Assembly: GCA_021819125.1 (NCBI GenBank)
Contig: JAKARW010000018.1
Span: 1-32,524, forward strand
Direction: 5' to 3'
Source: Pseudomonadota bacterium
GTDB lineage: Bacteria; Pseudomonadota; Gammaproteobacteria; Acidiferrobacterales; Acidiferrobacteraceae
Length of the DNA: 32,524 nt
In this document: one piece after another, positions 24,727-32,524 of the stretch
How the letters are laid out: the number at the start of each line of letters is the position of its first letter
Numbering within the stretch: position 1 is the first letter of the stretch
Position numbers and translations under genes: made by a program
The notes under the pieces: generated by a model
The model's database searches: none
Seen by the model: only the letters and a program-made list of their open reading frames with translations
Told to the model about the DNA's origin: nothing

Positions 24727-25334
24727 CCTTCTTCAGTGCCTCGTCTAGCTTTTTTCGGTAGTCCCTCAACCCATACAGCCGGGACGAAAAGCCATGCACG
24801 ATGGTCATCAGGTCTTGCACCATTTCCTGTTCAGGTGACAACCGTTCCTGATTGAGCACCATCAGTTCGCAGCCATTGACCTTGGCAAAATGCTCAAACC
24901 ACTCAAAACCAAACCGCGTAAGCCGGTCGCGGTGCGCCAGAATCAGCGTCTTGACTTCCCGCCGCCCGATTTCGTCCATCAGCGCGAGGAACTGCTTGCG
25001 CTTGAAATTGAAGCCCTCACCCACTTCCTCGATGAACTCGACGTTCGCCCAAGCCTTTCGCCACCACAAACTCCTCCAACACCTGGCGCTGATGGGCGAG
25101 ATCGGGCTTTTGCGCGGCCCTTGACACGCGGCAGTAGGCAACCAGCCGTGTCGGCTCGGATACCGCATTGCGCAAGCCAATGAACTCGCGGATTTGCGTT
25201 TCGGTATACAGGCGTCGGTTGCTGTCCGTCCGTGCCACCGGAACCAACCGGCCCTCGCGCTCAAAGCGTTGCAGCGTCTTGACTGATATGCCCAGCAGCT
25301 TCGCCGCCTTGCCTGTGCTCATAGTGTTCTCCAT
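24701..25334 (-). pseudogene. tnpA: IS607-family serine recombinase TnpA, frameshifted
   Basis: N-terminal part (25334 down to about 25050): a MerR-like helix-turn-helix (TGKAAKLLGISVKTLQRFER, YTETQIREFIGL) then the serine-recombinase start RLVAYCRVSRAAQ with the nucleophile Ser. C-terminal part in another frame: ANVEFIEEVGEGFNFKRKQF, VKTLILAHRDRLTRFGFEWF, NQERLSPEQEMVQDLMTIVH. An extra G (CCC at 25048-25050 on the plus strand; two would keep frame) makes the first frame stop at 25017. Both halves are otherwise intact, so the damage looks recent. Without it the enzyme would be about 210 residues. Confidence 0.88.
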
Positions 25335-25451
25335 ATCTGCGGTAATACGCTATCGCGCACTCCTTGCAATACTAGAGTTTAGCTCCGCCCAGAACGATGC
25401 CCTCGCCGTGCGGCCCTTTTTGTGACCCGGTGCGCGCCACATACAGATCCG
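25335..25451. other. Gap between radC and the IS, left end of the element expected here
   Basis: On the minus strand TTGCAA and TATTAC, 16 bases apart, lie just upstream of the tnpA start and may form its promoter; the -10 would be only about seven bases from the ATG. No terminal repeat is recognised. No gene is seen. Confidence 0.3.
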
Positions 25452-26126
25452 CTACAACCACCCGCGCTCCTTGAATGAGACGATATGGCCATCGCCGACC
25501 ACGAGATGGTCGACGACGCGCACGCCAATCAAAGCCAGCGCCTCGGCCAGGCGGCTGGTAAGATCGCGGTCGGCAAGGCTTGGTTCGGCGTGGCCGGAAG
25601 GATGGTTGTGCACGAAAATGGCCGCTGCGGCATTATGCAAAAGCGCGCGCTTGACCACCTCACGCGGATACACGACCGCTGCGTCTATCGTTCCCTCGAA
25701 CAGGACCTCCTCCACGAGCAGGCGGTGACGGACATCGAGAAAAAGGCAGGCAAAGGCCTCGCGCGGACGGTCGCGAAAGGCGGCGGTCAGGTAGCGGCGC
25801 GTTATAAGCGATGACGACAAGACGGTTTCGCGCCGCAGGCTTTCCCCGAGGTGGCGTCGGCCCATCTCCAATACCGCTCGCACCACCGCATATTTGGCGG
25901 GCCCAAGACCCGGCGCCTCGCAAAACAGACGCTGCTCGACCGTCAACAGGCCACGTAATCCCCCGAAACGCGCCAGCAACGAACGTGCGAGATCCACGGC
26001 GGTCTTGCCGCTCACCCCCGTTCTTAGGACAATGGCCAACAGCTCGGCGTCCGACAAGGCCTCCGGGCCGTGTTGCAACAGGCGCTCGCGCGGACGTTCG
26101 TCTACCGGCCAGGCGGAAATGGTCAT
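25452..26126 (-). CDS. radC: JAB/MPN-domain protein RadC
   Basis: 224 residues. N-terminal helix-hairpin-helix region ([40 protein letters not shown]) and C-terminal JAB metalloprotease-like domain with the zinc-binding motif [16 protein letters not shown] (H-x-H-P-x7-D). Length is normal. Its role remains unclear despite the old name; it is linked to recombination/repair of stalled forks in some reports and not needed for it in others. It is divergent from coaBC (85 bases), as in E. coli, but separated from rpmB by the insertion. Confidence 0.95.
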   Translation of the reverse strand: MTISAWPVDERPRERLLQHGPEALSDAELLAIVLRTGVSGKTAVDLARSLLARFGGLRGLLTVEQRLFCEAPGLGPAKYAVVRAVLEMGRRHLGESLRRETVLSSSLITRRYLTAAFRDRPREAFACLFLDVRHRLLVEEVLFEGTIDAAVVYPREVVKRALLHNAAAAIFVHNHPSGHAEPSLADRDLTSRLAEALALIGVRVVDHLVVGDGHIVSFKERGWL

Positions 26127-26211
26127 AGGGGCTCCTTGCCGCTACGATAGCAGCAGGCAGCAGGAAACGCTGTCCGGAAAATCACTGGCCACAAAGGGAT
26201 CGGGAAACGAC

Positions 26212-27414
26212 ATGCGGGATATGCCCGTGCTGCAAGACCGCCGTATCGTGTTGGGTATTACCGGTGGTGTTGCCGCCTACAAGACCCCGGAACTCGTGCG
26301 CCACCTACGCATGGCGGGTGCTGTGGTGCGCGTCGTATTATCGCGCGCCGCCCGGCAATTCGTCGCCGCCGGGGCCCTGGCGGCGGTCGGGGCCGAGATG
26401 GTCGACGACCGGGGACCCGGGATGGTCCATATCGAGCTTGCGCGCTGGGCCGATGTCGTGCTGATCGCACCGGCTACCGCGCATGTGTTATCCCGGCTGG
26501 CGGCCGGGGCCGCAGATGACCTCCTGACCACCCTTTGCCTTGCGACCGAGGCCCCGCTCTGCGTGGCTCCGGCCATGAACCGCATCATGTGGCTGAACGC
26601 CGCGACGTGCGCCAATTGCGCCGTACTCAGGGAGCGGGGTGTAGGGTTCGTCGGCCCCGGCGAGGGCGCGCAGGCATGCGGCGAAAGCGGCCCCGGGCGC
26701 ATGAGCGAACCCGGCGAGATCCTAACGGCCCTCGAGCGTCTGTGGGACACGGCCGGGTCCTTGCGCAAAGTCAGGGCGGTGGTGACCGCCGGCGCCACCT
26801 ACGAGGCCCTCGACCCGGCGCGCGGATTCACTAATCGCAGCTCCGGCAAGATGGGTTATGCGCTGGCTGCGGCGCTCGCCGATCACGGCGCCTCGGTGAC
26901 ACTGGTCTCGGGCCCCACGGCGTTGCCGATCCCTCCTCGCGTGCGCGGCATCACCGTGATGAGCGCATGCCAGATGCGCGATGCGGTATTGGCCTGCCGC
27001 GAAGAAATGGATCTCTTTGTCGCAGCCGCGGCGGTCGCCGACTACCGGCCGCAGACCATACTTACGCATAAGCTCAAAAAAGACGCCGAGACGTTGACCG
27101 TCACCCTCGTGCGCAACCCCGATATTCTGGCCGAGGTAGCGAGGCTTAACCCCCCGCCGTTTACCGTGGGATTTGCCGCCGAGACCGGCGATCTGGAGAC
27201 CTTGGCGCGCGCCAAGCGCGCGCGCAAGGGGATCGATCTCATCGTCGCCAACCCCATCGACGAAGCCGGTGTGGGCTTTGCGCAAGACGACAATCGTGTA
27301 ATCCTGATCGACAAGGAGGGCGCCGTGGCGTGGCCCACCGCGCCCAAGACCGAGATCGCACGCGCGCTTGTGCGCGAGATCATGAAACGCCTGCCAAGGA
27401 CCCCATCACCGTGA
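26212..27414 (+). CDS. coaBC: Bifunctional PPC decarboxylase / phosphopantothenate--cysteine ligase
   Basis: Two consecutive steps of coenzyme A synthesis from 4'-phosphopantothenate. 400 residues. CoaC half (about 1-190): flavin region [27 protein letters not shown], and the catalytic Cys in [13 protein letters not shown]. CoaB half (about 190-400): [24 protein letters not shown], followed by AAAVADYRP and the Lys in HKLKKD. ATG at 26212 follows GGGA; another ATG nine bases later is possible. Its stop overlaps the GTG start of dut by four bases. Confidence 0.95.
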   Translation: MRDMPVLQDRRIVLGITGGVAAYKTPELVRHLRMAGAVVRVVLSRAARQFVAAGALAAVGAEMVDDRGPGMVHIELARWADVVLIAPATAHVLSRLAAGAADDLLTTLCLATEAPLCVAPAMNRIMWLNAATCANCAVLRERGVGFVGPGEGAQACGESGPGRMSEPGEILTALERLWDTAGSLRKVRAVVTAGATYEALDPARGFTNRSSGKMGYALAAALADHGASVTLVSGPTALPIPPRVRGITVMSACQMRDAVLACREEMDLFVAAAAVADYRPQTILTHKLKKDAETLTVTLVRNPDILAEVARLNPPPFTVGFAAETGDLETLARAKRARKGIDLIVANPIDEAGVGFAQDDNRVILIDKEGAVAWPTAPKTEIARALVREIMKRLPRTPSP

Positions 27415-27872
27415 CCGCACCTGTCGTCGACCTGAAGATCCTCGATCCCCGATACGGCCGGGAGTTCCCGCTCCCCACCTATGCCACCGCGGGTTCGGCG
27501 GCCATTGACCTGCGCGCCTGCGTGCCAGAACCCGTGGCGCTCGCACCATCGGACTGCCGGCTGGTCCCGGCCGGGATTGCCCTCCATATCGCCGACCGCG
27601 CATTCGCCGCGCTTATCCTGCCGCGTTCGGGTCTCGGCCATAAGGGCCTGGTCCTTGGCAACACAGTGGGCCTGATTGACTCGGACTATCAAGGCGAGAT
27701 CACATTATCGTGCTGGAACCGCGGCACCGAGTCGCTTGTGATTGCGCCCGGGGACCGCGTCGCGCAGCTTTTGATCGTGCCGGTGGTCACCGCGCACTTT
27801 CGCATCGTCGAGCAATTTTCGGCAGTGACAGACCGCGGCGCGGCGGGGTTCGGCCATTCGGGTATTCGTTGA
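27411..27872 (+). CDS. dut: Deoxyuridine 5'-triphosphate nucleotidohydrolase (dUTPase)
   Basis: Trimeric enzyme that removes dUTP and supplies dUMP. 153 residues. All five motifs are seen: [10 protein letters not shown] (I), PRSGLGHKG (II), [11 protein letters not shown] (III), [11 protein letters not shown] (IV) and [10 protein letters not shown] (V, usually RGxGGFGSTG). GTG at 27411 overlaps the coaBC stop (GTGA), a classic coaBC-dut coupling. A longer frame from 27330 is rejected. Confidence 0.96.
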   Translation: MTAPVVDLKILDPRYGREFPLPTYATAGSAAIDLRACVPEPVALAPSDCRLVPAGIALHIADRAFAALILPRSGLGHKGLVLGNTVGLIDSDYQGEITLSCWNRGTESLVIAPGDRVAQLLIVPVVTAHFRIVEQFSAVTDRGAAGFGHSGIR

Positions 27873-27910
27873 TACCCATCATCCCAGATATCACGAGGAG
27901 ACTCCCCGCC

Positions 27911-29317
27911 ATGACGGCCATGCCTTTTGCGCCACGCGCCGAGCGCACGGATCTTCCGCCGCCCGGCATCTTCAAATCGTACGACATCCGCGGGATCGTC
28001 GACGTTGAACTCACGCCTGAGCACGTGCGCGCCATCGGCCAGGCCATCGGCAGCGAGGCACGCGATCGCGGGCGCTTTACGATCGTGATCGCCCGCGACG
28101 GCCGGCTCTCCGGACCCGGCCTGCTTCAGGCCTTGAGCGCGGGACTTAACGCAAGCGGCTGTGACGTCATCAATATCGGACTGGTCCCGACGCCTTTGCT
28201 GTACTTTGCGACGCTCGTCTTCGGCACCGGATCGGGCGTCATGCTTACGGGCAGCCATAACCCGCCGCAGTACAACGGCCTAAAGATCCTCCTTGATGAT
28301 GAGACCTTGTCCGGCGCACAGATCAAGGCCCTCTACGAACGACTAGTCGAGAACCGCCTTCACACAGGCGCCGGCACGAGCCGCGCGGCCGACGTCCGCC
28401 AGACCTACCTCGACCGCGTCATAAGCGACGTCCATCTCGAGCGCCCGCTCAAGATCATCCTCGACTGCGGTAATGGCGCCACAGGCGAGCTCGCTCCGAC
28501 GCTTTTTCGCGCACTGGGATGCGCGGTGACCACCTTGTTTGCCGACATCGACGGGCGGTTTCCCAATCATCACCCCGACCCGAGTCAGCCGGAAAACTTG
28601 AAGGATCTTCAGGCGCGCGTGACCGCAGACGGCGCCGATGTCGGACTGGCGTTTGACGGCGACGGCGACAGACTGGCCGTGATCGCGCCCAACGGCGATA
28701 TCATCTGGCCGGACCGGCAACTTATCCTGTTTGCGCGCGACGTGCTATCGCGCCATCCGGGCGGTCAGATTCTCTACGACGTCAAGTGCTCGCAGGTCGT
28801 GGACACGGCCATACGCAAGGCCGGTGGTCGCCCGCTCATGTGGAAAACCGGGCACTCGTTTATCAAGGCCCGTATCCGCCAAGGAGATGTCTTGCTCGCA
28901 GGCGAGATGAGTGGCCACATTTTCTTCAAAGAGCGCTGGACCGGGTTCGACGACGGACTTTATGCCGGCGCGCGCCTTCTGGAGCTGCTGGCCAAGGATC
29001 CCGCCTCACCGGCCGCGGTGTTCGCCGCTTTGCCCAACACGGTCAATACACCCGAGATCCAGTTACCGGTCACGGAAAATCCGCACGCGCTCGTAGACCT
29101 TCTGATCCAGGCCGCGCGCTTTGCCGACGCGAAGGTGACCACCATAGACGGGCTGCGGGTGGATTTCCCGGACGGCTTTGGACTCATTCGCGCGTCCAAC
29201 ACGACCCCCATCCTCGTGTTGCGTTTCGAAGGGACGACCCGGGCCGCGCTTGAACGGATTGAGGCGCGATTCCGCGAACTTGTGAAGGCCGTGAGACCGG
29301 CCCTGGCGGGTTGGTAG
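27911..29317 (+). CDS. algC: Phosphomannomutase/phosphoglucomutase (AlgC-like)
   Basis: 468 residues. The enzyme interconverts hexose-6-phosphate and hexose-1-phosphate for LPS and exopolysaccharide. Catalytic Ser in MLTGSHNPPQYNG, Mg2+ loop FDGDGDRLAV, sugar loop GEMSGH, and phosphate-binding loop RASNTTPILVLRFEG. ATG at 27911 with GAGGAG about ten bases upstream. It follows dut by 38 bases, as in many gammaproteobacteria where algC is placed after dut. Confidence 0.94.
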   Translation: MTAMPFAPRAERTDLPPPGIFKSYDIRGIVDVELTPEHVRAIGQAIGSEARDRGRFTIVIARDGRLSGPGLLQALSAGLNASGCDVINIGLVPTPLLYFATLVFGTGSGVMLTGSHNPPQYNGLKILLDDETLSGAQIKALYERLVENRLHTGAGTSRAADVRQTYLDRVISDVHLERPLKIILDCGNGATGELAPTLFRALGCAVTTLFADIDGRFPNHHPDPSQPENLKDLQARVTADGADVGLAFDGDGDRLAVIAPNGDIIWPDRQLILFARDVLSRHPGGQILYDVKCSQVVDTAIRKAGGRPLMWKTGHSFIKARIRQGDVLLAGEMSGHIFFKERWTGFDDGLYAGARLLELLAKDPASPAAVFAALPNTVNTPEIQLPVTENPHALVDLLIQAARFADAKVTTIDGLRVDFPDGFGLIRASNTTPILVLRFEGTTRAALERIEARFRELVKAVRPALAGW

Positions 29318-29456
29318 ACGCATCTGGGCTAGGAATTATTCCCAGGAAATTTCTGCGATCGCCCACGCCGTGGGGTTGTCAGCGCCGGGATTTGGCGCCA
29401 TCCTGTAGGGCTATTAAGATGACCCCCGATAACCGTTAAAGAGGAGAACCACCATC

Positions 29457-29963
29457 ATGCGCCGATTTCTCATCGGAGCCGCTTTCGCGCTCGGCACCGT
29501 CGGCACCTGCTACGCCCATAACCCGCTGAACGCCATCCAGGGACCGCGGATCGATCTTAACAAAACCATCATCAAGGTTCCGCTCGCCAAGGGCGTTTCC
29601 CCAAAGAGCGCGGTGCAGGCCATGAAGATCGAGGCCGATACCGTCAATATGAAGTATGTGGGCGACCTGCCGCTTTCCAAACAGCTAAAGAACATGGGCA
29701 TAAAGTCCGGGGTGCTCACGGTGTACGAGTTCTGCAGCCCGCCCATCGCCCACCTCATGGTCGATGCCAACCCGGCGTTTGCCGCCTATCTGCCCTGCCG
29801 GATCACCATGGTGGCGGCGGGCGGCCGCGTATGGCTTGAGATGCTAAACCTCAACATGATCATCAATGGCGCGCACCTGAAGGGCAAACTGCGTACGAAG
29901 GCCCTGCGCGTCCGCGACGACCTCGACTCCATTCTTTGGGCGGGCGCCCGGGGCAACTGGTAA
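29457..29963 (+). CDS. Exported DUF302-family protein
   Basis: 168 residues with a signal peptide (MRRFLIGAAFALGTVGTCYA). The mature part has the DUF302 shape: two-stranded start, then VLTVYEFCSPPIAHLMVDAN, FAAYLPCRITMV, and the final GGRVWLEMLNLNMIIN. Two Cys (in EFCSPP and YLPCRI) may be redox-active or bind a ligand. A very good ribosome-binding site (AAAGAGGAG) precedes ATG 29457. The DsrE gene starts six bases after its stop. In sulfur-oxidising bacteria DUF302 proteins often accompany sulfur-metabolism genes; the role here is inferred only. Confidence 0.8.
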   Translation: MRRFLIGAAFALGTVGTCYAHNPLNAIQGPRIDLNKTIIKVPLAKGVSPKSAVQAMKIEADTVNMKYVGDLPLSKQLKNMGIKSGVLTVYEFCSPPIAHLMVDANPAFAAYLPCRITMVAAGGRVWLEMLNLNMIINGAHLKGKLRTKALRVRDDLDSILWAGARGNW

Positions 29964-29968
29964 CGCTG

Positions 29969-30376
29969 ATGCGCAAGATCGCGCTGGCGGGCGCGCTTGC
30001 CCTGCTGCTGACATGTCCGGCGCCCGGGCAGGCGGCGACCGTCGGCGTGGTCTTTCAGATCAGTACGACCAAGGCGAGTTCATGGAAGGTGGCGGTCCGC
30101 AATATCCACAACCTCGAAGTGGCCGGCACGAACGGCCACCACATCGAGGTCGTGGTCCTCGGGCCGGCGATCCGCATACTGCTCAAGGATTCGCCCGTGG
30201 CCCGCAATCTGAAGGCGCTTCATGCCTCGGGGGTTACCATAGACGCCTGTGAGGCGGCCATCGTTCGGGCCAGGCTCAAGCCTGGGGTGATCCTGCCGTT
30301 TGTCCATTACGTCCGCTCGGGCGTGGCCGAGGTCGTGCATCGCGAGCGTCAGGGCTGGGCCTACGTCCGTCCCTGA
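29969..30376 (+). CDS. Exported DsrE-family protein
   Basis: 135 residues: signal peptide MRKIALAGALALLLTCPAPG with cleavage near GQAA, then a DsrE-like fold with VVFQISTTKASSWKVAVRN, HIEVVVLGPAIRILLKDSP and the single mature Cys in VTIDACEAAIVRARLKPG. The end, SGVAEVVHRERQGWAYVRP, closely resembles the end of the anti-sigma-DsrE fusion (IAEIVRLQRRGWTYISV). ATG at 29969 was chosen, five bases after the DUF302 stop, so the pair is translated together. Periplasmic DsrE proteins could carry sulfur; unproven. Confidence 0.8.
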   Translation: MRKIALAGALALLLTCPAPGQAATVGVVFQISTTKASSWKVAVRNIHNLEVAGTNGHHIEVVVLGPAIRILLKDSPVARNLKALHASGVTIDACEAAIVRARLKPGVILPFVHYVRSGVAEVVHRERQGWAYVRP

Positions 30377-30390
30377 CCCCCGCGACTTAA

Positions 30391-30460
30391 AAGGGCCTGT
30401 TTCCCGGAGACTGAATCTGGACTTTGGTAATCCGGCCCTTGAGCCGAATTTCAACAGGCC
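30391..30460. other. Structured region between convergent genes
   Basis: AAGGGCC (30391-30397) pairs with GGCCCTT (30434-30440). Alternatively GGCCTGTT (30394-30401) pairs with AACAGGCC (30453-30460), a perfect 8-bp stem. The two pairings share bases and exclude one another. It lies in the 138-base gap between the DsrE gene and the binding-protein gene and could act as a bidirectional terminator. Confidence 0.35.
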
Positions 30461-30514
30461 TCTTGCCTGCGCGCCTTCTTGGCATGGCCTACGCCGATAT
30501 ACCCGCCGCCTGCC

Positions 30515-31441
30515 TCAGGCGTGCAGGGGTGCCGCTCCCGTGGGTCCGTCATAATGGTAACGATGCAGGATCGCTTGGCCCATGGGCGTGCGCAACCACT
30601 CGATGAAATGCGACGCCGCGGTCCGGTTTTGGCTCGCCGTCAAGACGGCCGCATAGAACACGAGCGGAGAAGGCCTGTGGATCGTGCCGTGGAGCCGCAA
30701 GGATACCGCGTCGTAGGCCTTCTCGTAGGCCGCATCGCCGAGATTGATCTGCGGCGGCAAGGAGAGGTAAGGCAATCCTAGGGCGGCGGGCTGTGTCTTG
30801 TAGGCCGAGCTCGCATCGAGCTGTCCGCCCTGCAACCGCGCCATCACCTCCGGCTCCGGGAAGATCTGGCGGTGATTGATGACAGGACCCAAAATACGGC
30901 GCGCAAGATGCGGCGCGCGATAATAGCGCTCGGCGAGCCTCATCATGAAAACGACGTTGAGTCCCTGAGGGTCGGTCAGGGGATCGGTGCGCCCAAACCG
31001 GACGCCCGGCTCTTCCAATATCCGCCACCACGCCTCATGCCCGGCACGATCCGCCGCGCCCAAGGCCTGCGCGTAACGCGTATGCGGGCTGTAGGCGATG
31101 ACAAGCTCGGTGCTTGCGATCGCGAACGCCTCGCGCGCCTTGCCGGCACCGAGCACGATATCCATGGGGCCGCGTGTAATGGATATGAAGACATCCGGAT
31201 GGATGACGCCGGCTGCGATCATATGCGCAAGGCCGAGCGCCCCCTGCGCGCGCCCTTCTATAAGTGTCGCAAACTCGCGGGCCATGACGGGCGCTACCCC
31301 ATTATGCATGAGCGCTCCCATGGAGCCCGCATAGGCGACATGTAAGCGTGTCTTGATGCGCGCCTCGCCCCGCATGGGCACTAAAAGTGCGCCGGCGCCC
31401 ATCGCCGCTGACTTTAGAAACGCCCTCCTCGTAAAACCCAT
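30515..31441 (-). CDS. Tat-exported molybdate/tungstate-type substrate-binding protein
   Basis: 308 residues. Twin-arginine signal FTRRAFLKSAAMGAGALL at the N-terminus, then a type-II periplasmic binding fold: LHVAYAGSMGALMHNGVAPV (anion-binding Ser region), GVIHPDVFISITRGPM, STELVIAYSP, RFGRTDPLTDPQGLNVVFMM and SSAYKTQPAALGLPYLSLPP, which match the WtpA/ModA group of tungstate and molybdate binders. ATG at 31439-31441 has GGAG six bases upstream; GTG at 31447 is less well placed. It is followed upstream by modE on the same strand, which fits regulation by oxyanion, but no permease or ATPase gene is in the window. Confidence 0.82.
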   Translation of the reverse strand: MGFTRRAFLKSAAMGAGALLVPMRGEARIKTRLHVAYAGSMGALMHNGVAPVMAREFATLIEGRAQGALGLAHMIAAGVIHPDVFISITRGPMDIVLGAGKAREAFAIASTELVIAYSPHTRYAQALGAADRAGHEAWWRILEEPGVRFGRTDPLTDPQGLNVVFMMRLAERYYRAPHLARRILGPVINHRQIFPEPEVMARLQGGQLDASSAYKTQPAALGLPYLSLPPQINLGDAAYEKAYDAVSLRLHGTIHRPSPLVFYAAVLTASQNRTAASHFIEWLRTPMGQAILHRYHYDGPTGAAPLHA

Positions 31442-31511
31442 AGCCACTCCTTTTTGAGATCAAGATATAAAAACCACCCGCCGGGGCGCTCGGCCGCGAT
31501 GCACGCGCCGC

Positions 31512-32315
31512 CTAAGGGCTCACCGCAAGAATGATGTGCGAGGCCTTGATGAGGGCACAGGCGCGCACACCCTTCTTTAGCTGAAGGCTTTCGATACTCT
31601 CGTTTGTTATGATGGCGGCAATACTCTTGCCGCTCTCAAGCTCGATGATCACCTCGCCATTCACCGCACCGGTCTGACAGCGGGTTACAACCCCGCATAA
31701 GGTATTGCGCGCGCTGGTTTTGATGGGACTGTCCGCTGCCGTCACGATGACCCATGGGGCCTTGATGAGCGCATAGGCCTCGACACCCGGGGCCAACCCC
31801 AGGTTGTCCACGCTTTCGTTTGTGATGATGGCCACCAGGGCAAGGCCGTTGCCGATATCGAGTACCACCTCGGCGTTGACCGCCCCCTTCTTGACGACCT
31901 TGACCCGGCCGAGAAACTCGTTACGCGCACTCGTCTTCATGTCGAATCGCCTCATCAGCCGAAAAAATTGCTCGAAATCGTCATGACCCTGCAAGGCCTC
32001 CAGGAAACGCTGGTACTCGCCTTCGAGTCTCTGAAACGCCGACAGGGCCTGCAGACCAAAAGGGGTAAGGACCGTGCCTCCCCCGCTTTTGCCCCCCGAA
32101 ACCCGTGCCACGAGCGGGGTGGCGGCCAGATTGTTCATACCCTCGACCGCCTCCCAGGCGGCCTTGTAGCTGAGCCCCAAGGCCTTGGCGGCCGATGCGA
32201 TCGATCCGAGCTCGGCGATCTTCTCCAAGAGTTCGATGCGGCCCTTGCCACGATTCCCGCCGGACTTTGCGACCAAGCGCATGATTGAGGGATGCGGCGC
32301 TCCTCGCCCCTTCAT
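31512..32315 (-). CDS. modE: Molybdate-responsive transcription regulator ModE
   Basis: 267 residues. A LysR-like winged helix at the N-terminus (KIAELGSIASAAKALGLSYK, VEGMNNLAATPLVARVSGGK, TVLTPFGLQALSAF), then two tandem molybdate-binding TOBE/DiMOP domains (TSARNEFLGRVKVVKKGAVN and TSARNTLCGVVTRCQTGAVN, each followed by VAIITNES or AAIITNES). Molybdate-bound ModE usually represses the modABC uptake genes. ATG at 32315 with GAGG upstream; the start at 32282 is an alternative. The binding-protein gene follows after about 70 bases and may be its target. Confidence 0.93.
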   Translation of the reverse strand: MKGRGAPHPSIMRLVAKSGGNRGKGRIELLEKIAELGSIASAAKALGLSYKAAWEAVEGMNNLAATPLVARVSGGKSGGGTVLTPFGLQALSAFQRLEGEYQRFLEALQGHDDFEQFFRLMRRFDMKTSARNEFLGRVKVVKKGAVNAEVVLDIGNGLALVAIITNESVDNLGLAPGVEAYALIKAPWVIVTAADSPIKTSARNTLCGVVTRCQTGAVNGEVIIELESGKSIAAIITNESIESLQLKKGVRACALIKASHIILAVSP

Positions 32316-32334
32316 AAGACCTCGCCTCTATATG

Positions 32335-32357
32335 GTTATGTACTTTTAATACATAAC
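32335..32357. promoter_or_regulatory. ModE-like palindromic operator
   Basis: GTTATGTA (32335-32342) and TACATAAC (32350-32357) form a perfect 8-bp inverted repeat with a 7-base spacer, 20 bases upstream of the modE start. ModE boxes in other proteobacteria have the form CGTTATAT-N-ATATAACG, so this is a strong candidate for autoregulation. Confidence 0.7.
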
Positions 32358-32524
32358 GCTTTGCGCGTCAACGACGTTCGGACTCAGCCGTACAGAAACT
32401 TTTGATCCGTAAACTCAAAGCGGCGCTTGCAGCGCAGCGCGAGGCGAGAAAACTCGACCCTCCCGGGCACGCGGTATCGGACGCAAGGAAGATATCAAAC
32501 GCTCCGGTTGTGGCGGTGGCTTAG
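32358..32524. other. Window end, no supported gene
   Basis: A plus-strand frame closes with TAG at the last three bases, and could begin at a TTG near 32403, but there is no ribosome-binding site and the product is a short Lys/Arg/Ala-rich peptide. I see nothing that supports it as a gene. Confidence 0.3.

Larger units (their letters stand above)
23163..25334 (-). mobile_element. IS607-type insertion sequence (tnpA broken, tnpB intact)
   Basis: On the minus strand the order is a MerR-headed serine recombinase gene (tnpA), a small passenger frame, then tnpB with a hairpin-rich 3' end. This is the IS607 layout, with one additional gene. IS607 elements lack terminal inverted repeats and target duplications, so the exact ends cannot be read; given limits are those of the coding parts, and the true ends probably lie within about 50 bases outside. 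It separates radC from rpmB. Codon use and base composition are visibly less GC-rich than in the flanking genes. Confidence 0.85.

Noticed and set aside
23159-25354. GCTATC at 23159-23164 and 25349-25354 as a direct repeat marking the IS607 ends
   Set aside because: A six-base match in the searched end regions is expected by chance, and IS607 elements do not make target duplications.
26722-27285. Minus-strand open frame across coaBC
   Set aside because: Shadow of coaBC, whose motifs are complete on the plus strand.
32401-32524. Plus-strand frame ending exactly at the last base
   Set aside because: It needs a TTG start with no Shine-Dalgarno, and gives a low-complexity Lys/Arg/Ala peptide.
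1-32524. CRISPR arrays, tRNA or rRNA genes, prophage genes
   Set aside because: No regularly spaced repeats, no cloverleaf with a T-loop and no phage structural genes were seen. The lone HNH nuclease has no phage neighbours.

Overview
The window looks like a GC-rich chromosome segment from a gammaproteobacterium, plausibly an acidophilic or sulfur-oxidising type such as Acidiferrobacter. The taxonomic guess is inference. It rests on gammaproteobacterial gene neighbourhoods (EpmB/EF-P/EpmA, purMN next to pgsA-hda, radC-rpmB-rpmG divergent from coaBC-dut-algC), a Kdo hydroxylase (hence LPS), and two DsrE-type proteins plus a DUF302 protein of the kind common in sulfur oxidisers. No rRNA, tRNA or CRISPR array was seen.

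Left third (1-11300). A gene tail is followed by a NicO/TauE-like membrane protein downstream of epmB. Divergent from epmB are efp and epmA, so substrate and both known lysylation enzymes of the EF-P beta-lysine pathway sit together. Next come an Old Yellow Enzyme homologue, a DUF481-like outer-membrane protein, a receiver/degenerate-GGDEF regulator, an orphan acyl carrier protein, a frameshifted mini membrane protein (lmo0937-like), a NifU C-domain protein, an unknown 105-residue protein, a Kdo hydroxylase, and a coupled TPMT methyltransferase / inositol-monophosphatase-family pair.

Middle (11301-22900). A structured leader precedes an aspartase-like lyase and a WrbA flavoprotein. On the other strand pgsA, a 72-residue small protein and hda lie together. 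Divergent from them are purM-purN, then an operon of an ECF sigma factor, a membrane anti-sigma-like protein ending in a DsrE domain, and a secreted beta-propeller protein. A Nudix hydrolase, a 69-residue protein with a possibly leaderless mRNA, a fatty acid desaturase with a long helical tail, an HNH nuclease and rpmB-rpmG follow.

Right third (22900-32524). An IS607-type element has been inserted between rpmB and radC, genes that are normally neighbours. Its tnpB is intact and has a hairpin-rich 3' end resembling an omega-RNA. Its serine recombinase tnpA is broken by one extra base. A small open reading frame between the two is homologous to the small protein coupled to hda at 14.4 kb, and is itself broken by a 7-base insertion. 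Beyond lie radC, coaBC-dut-algC, an exported DUF302-DsrE pair, a Tat-exported molybdate/tungstate-type binding protein, and modE with a near-perfect ModE-like palindrome in front of it.

The most interesting leads are the small-protein family shared by the IS607 element and the hda operon, and the sigma / anti-sigma-DsrE / propeller operon, whose sensor domain resembles the free exported DsrE protein elsewhere in the window.
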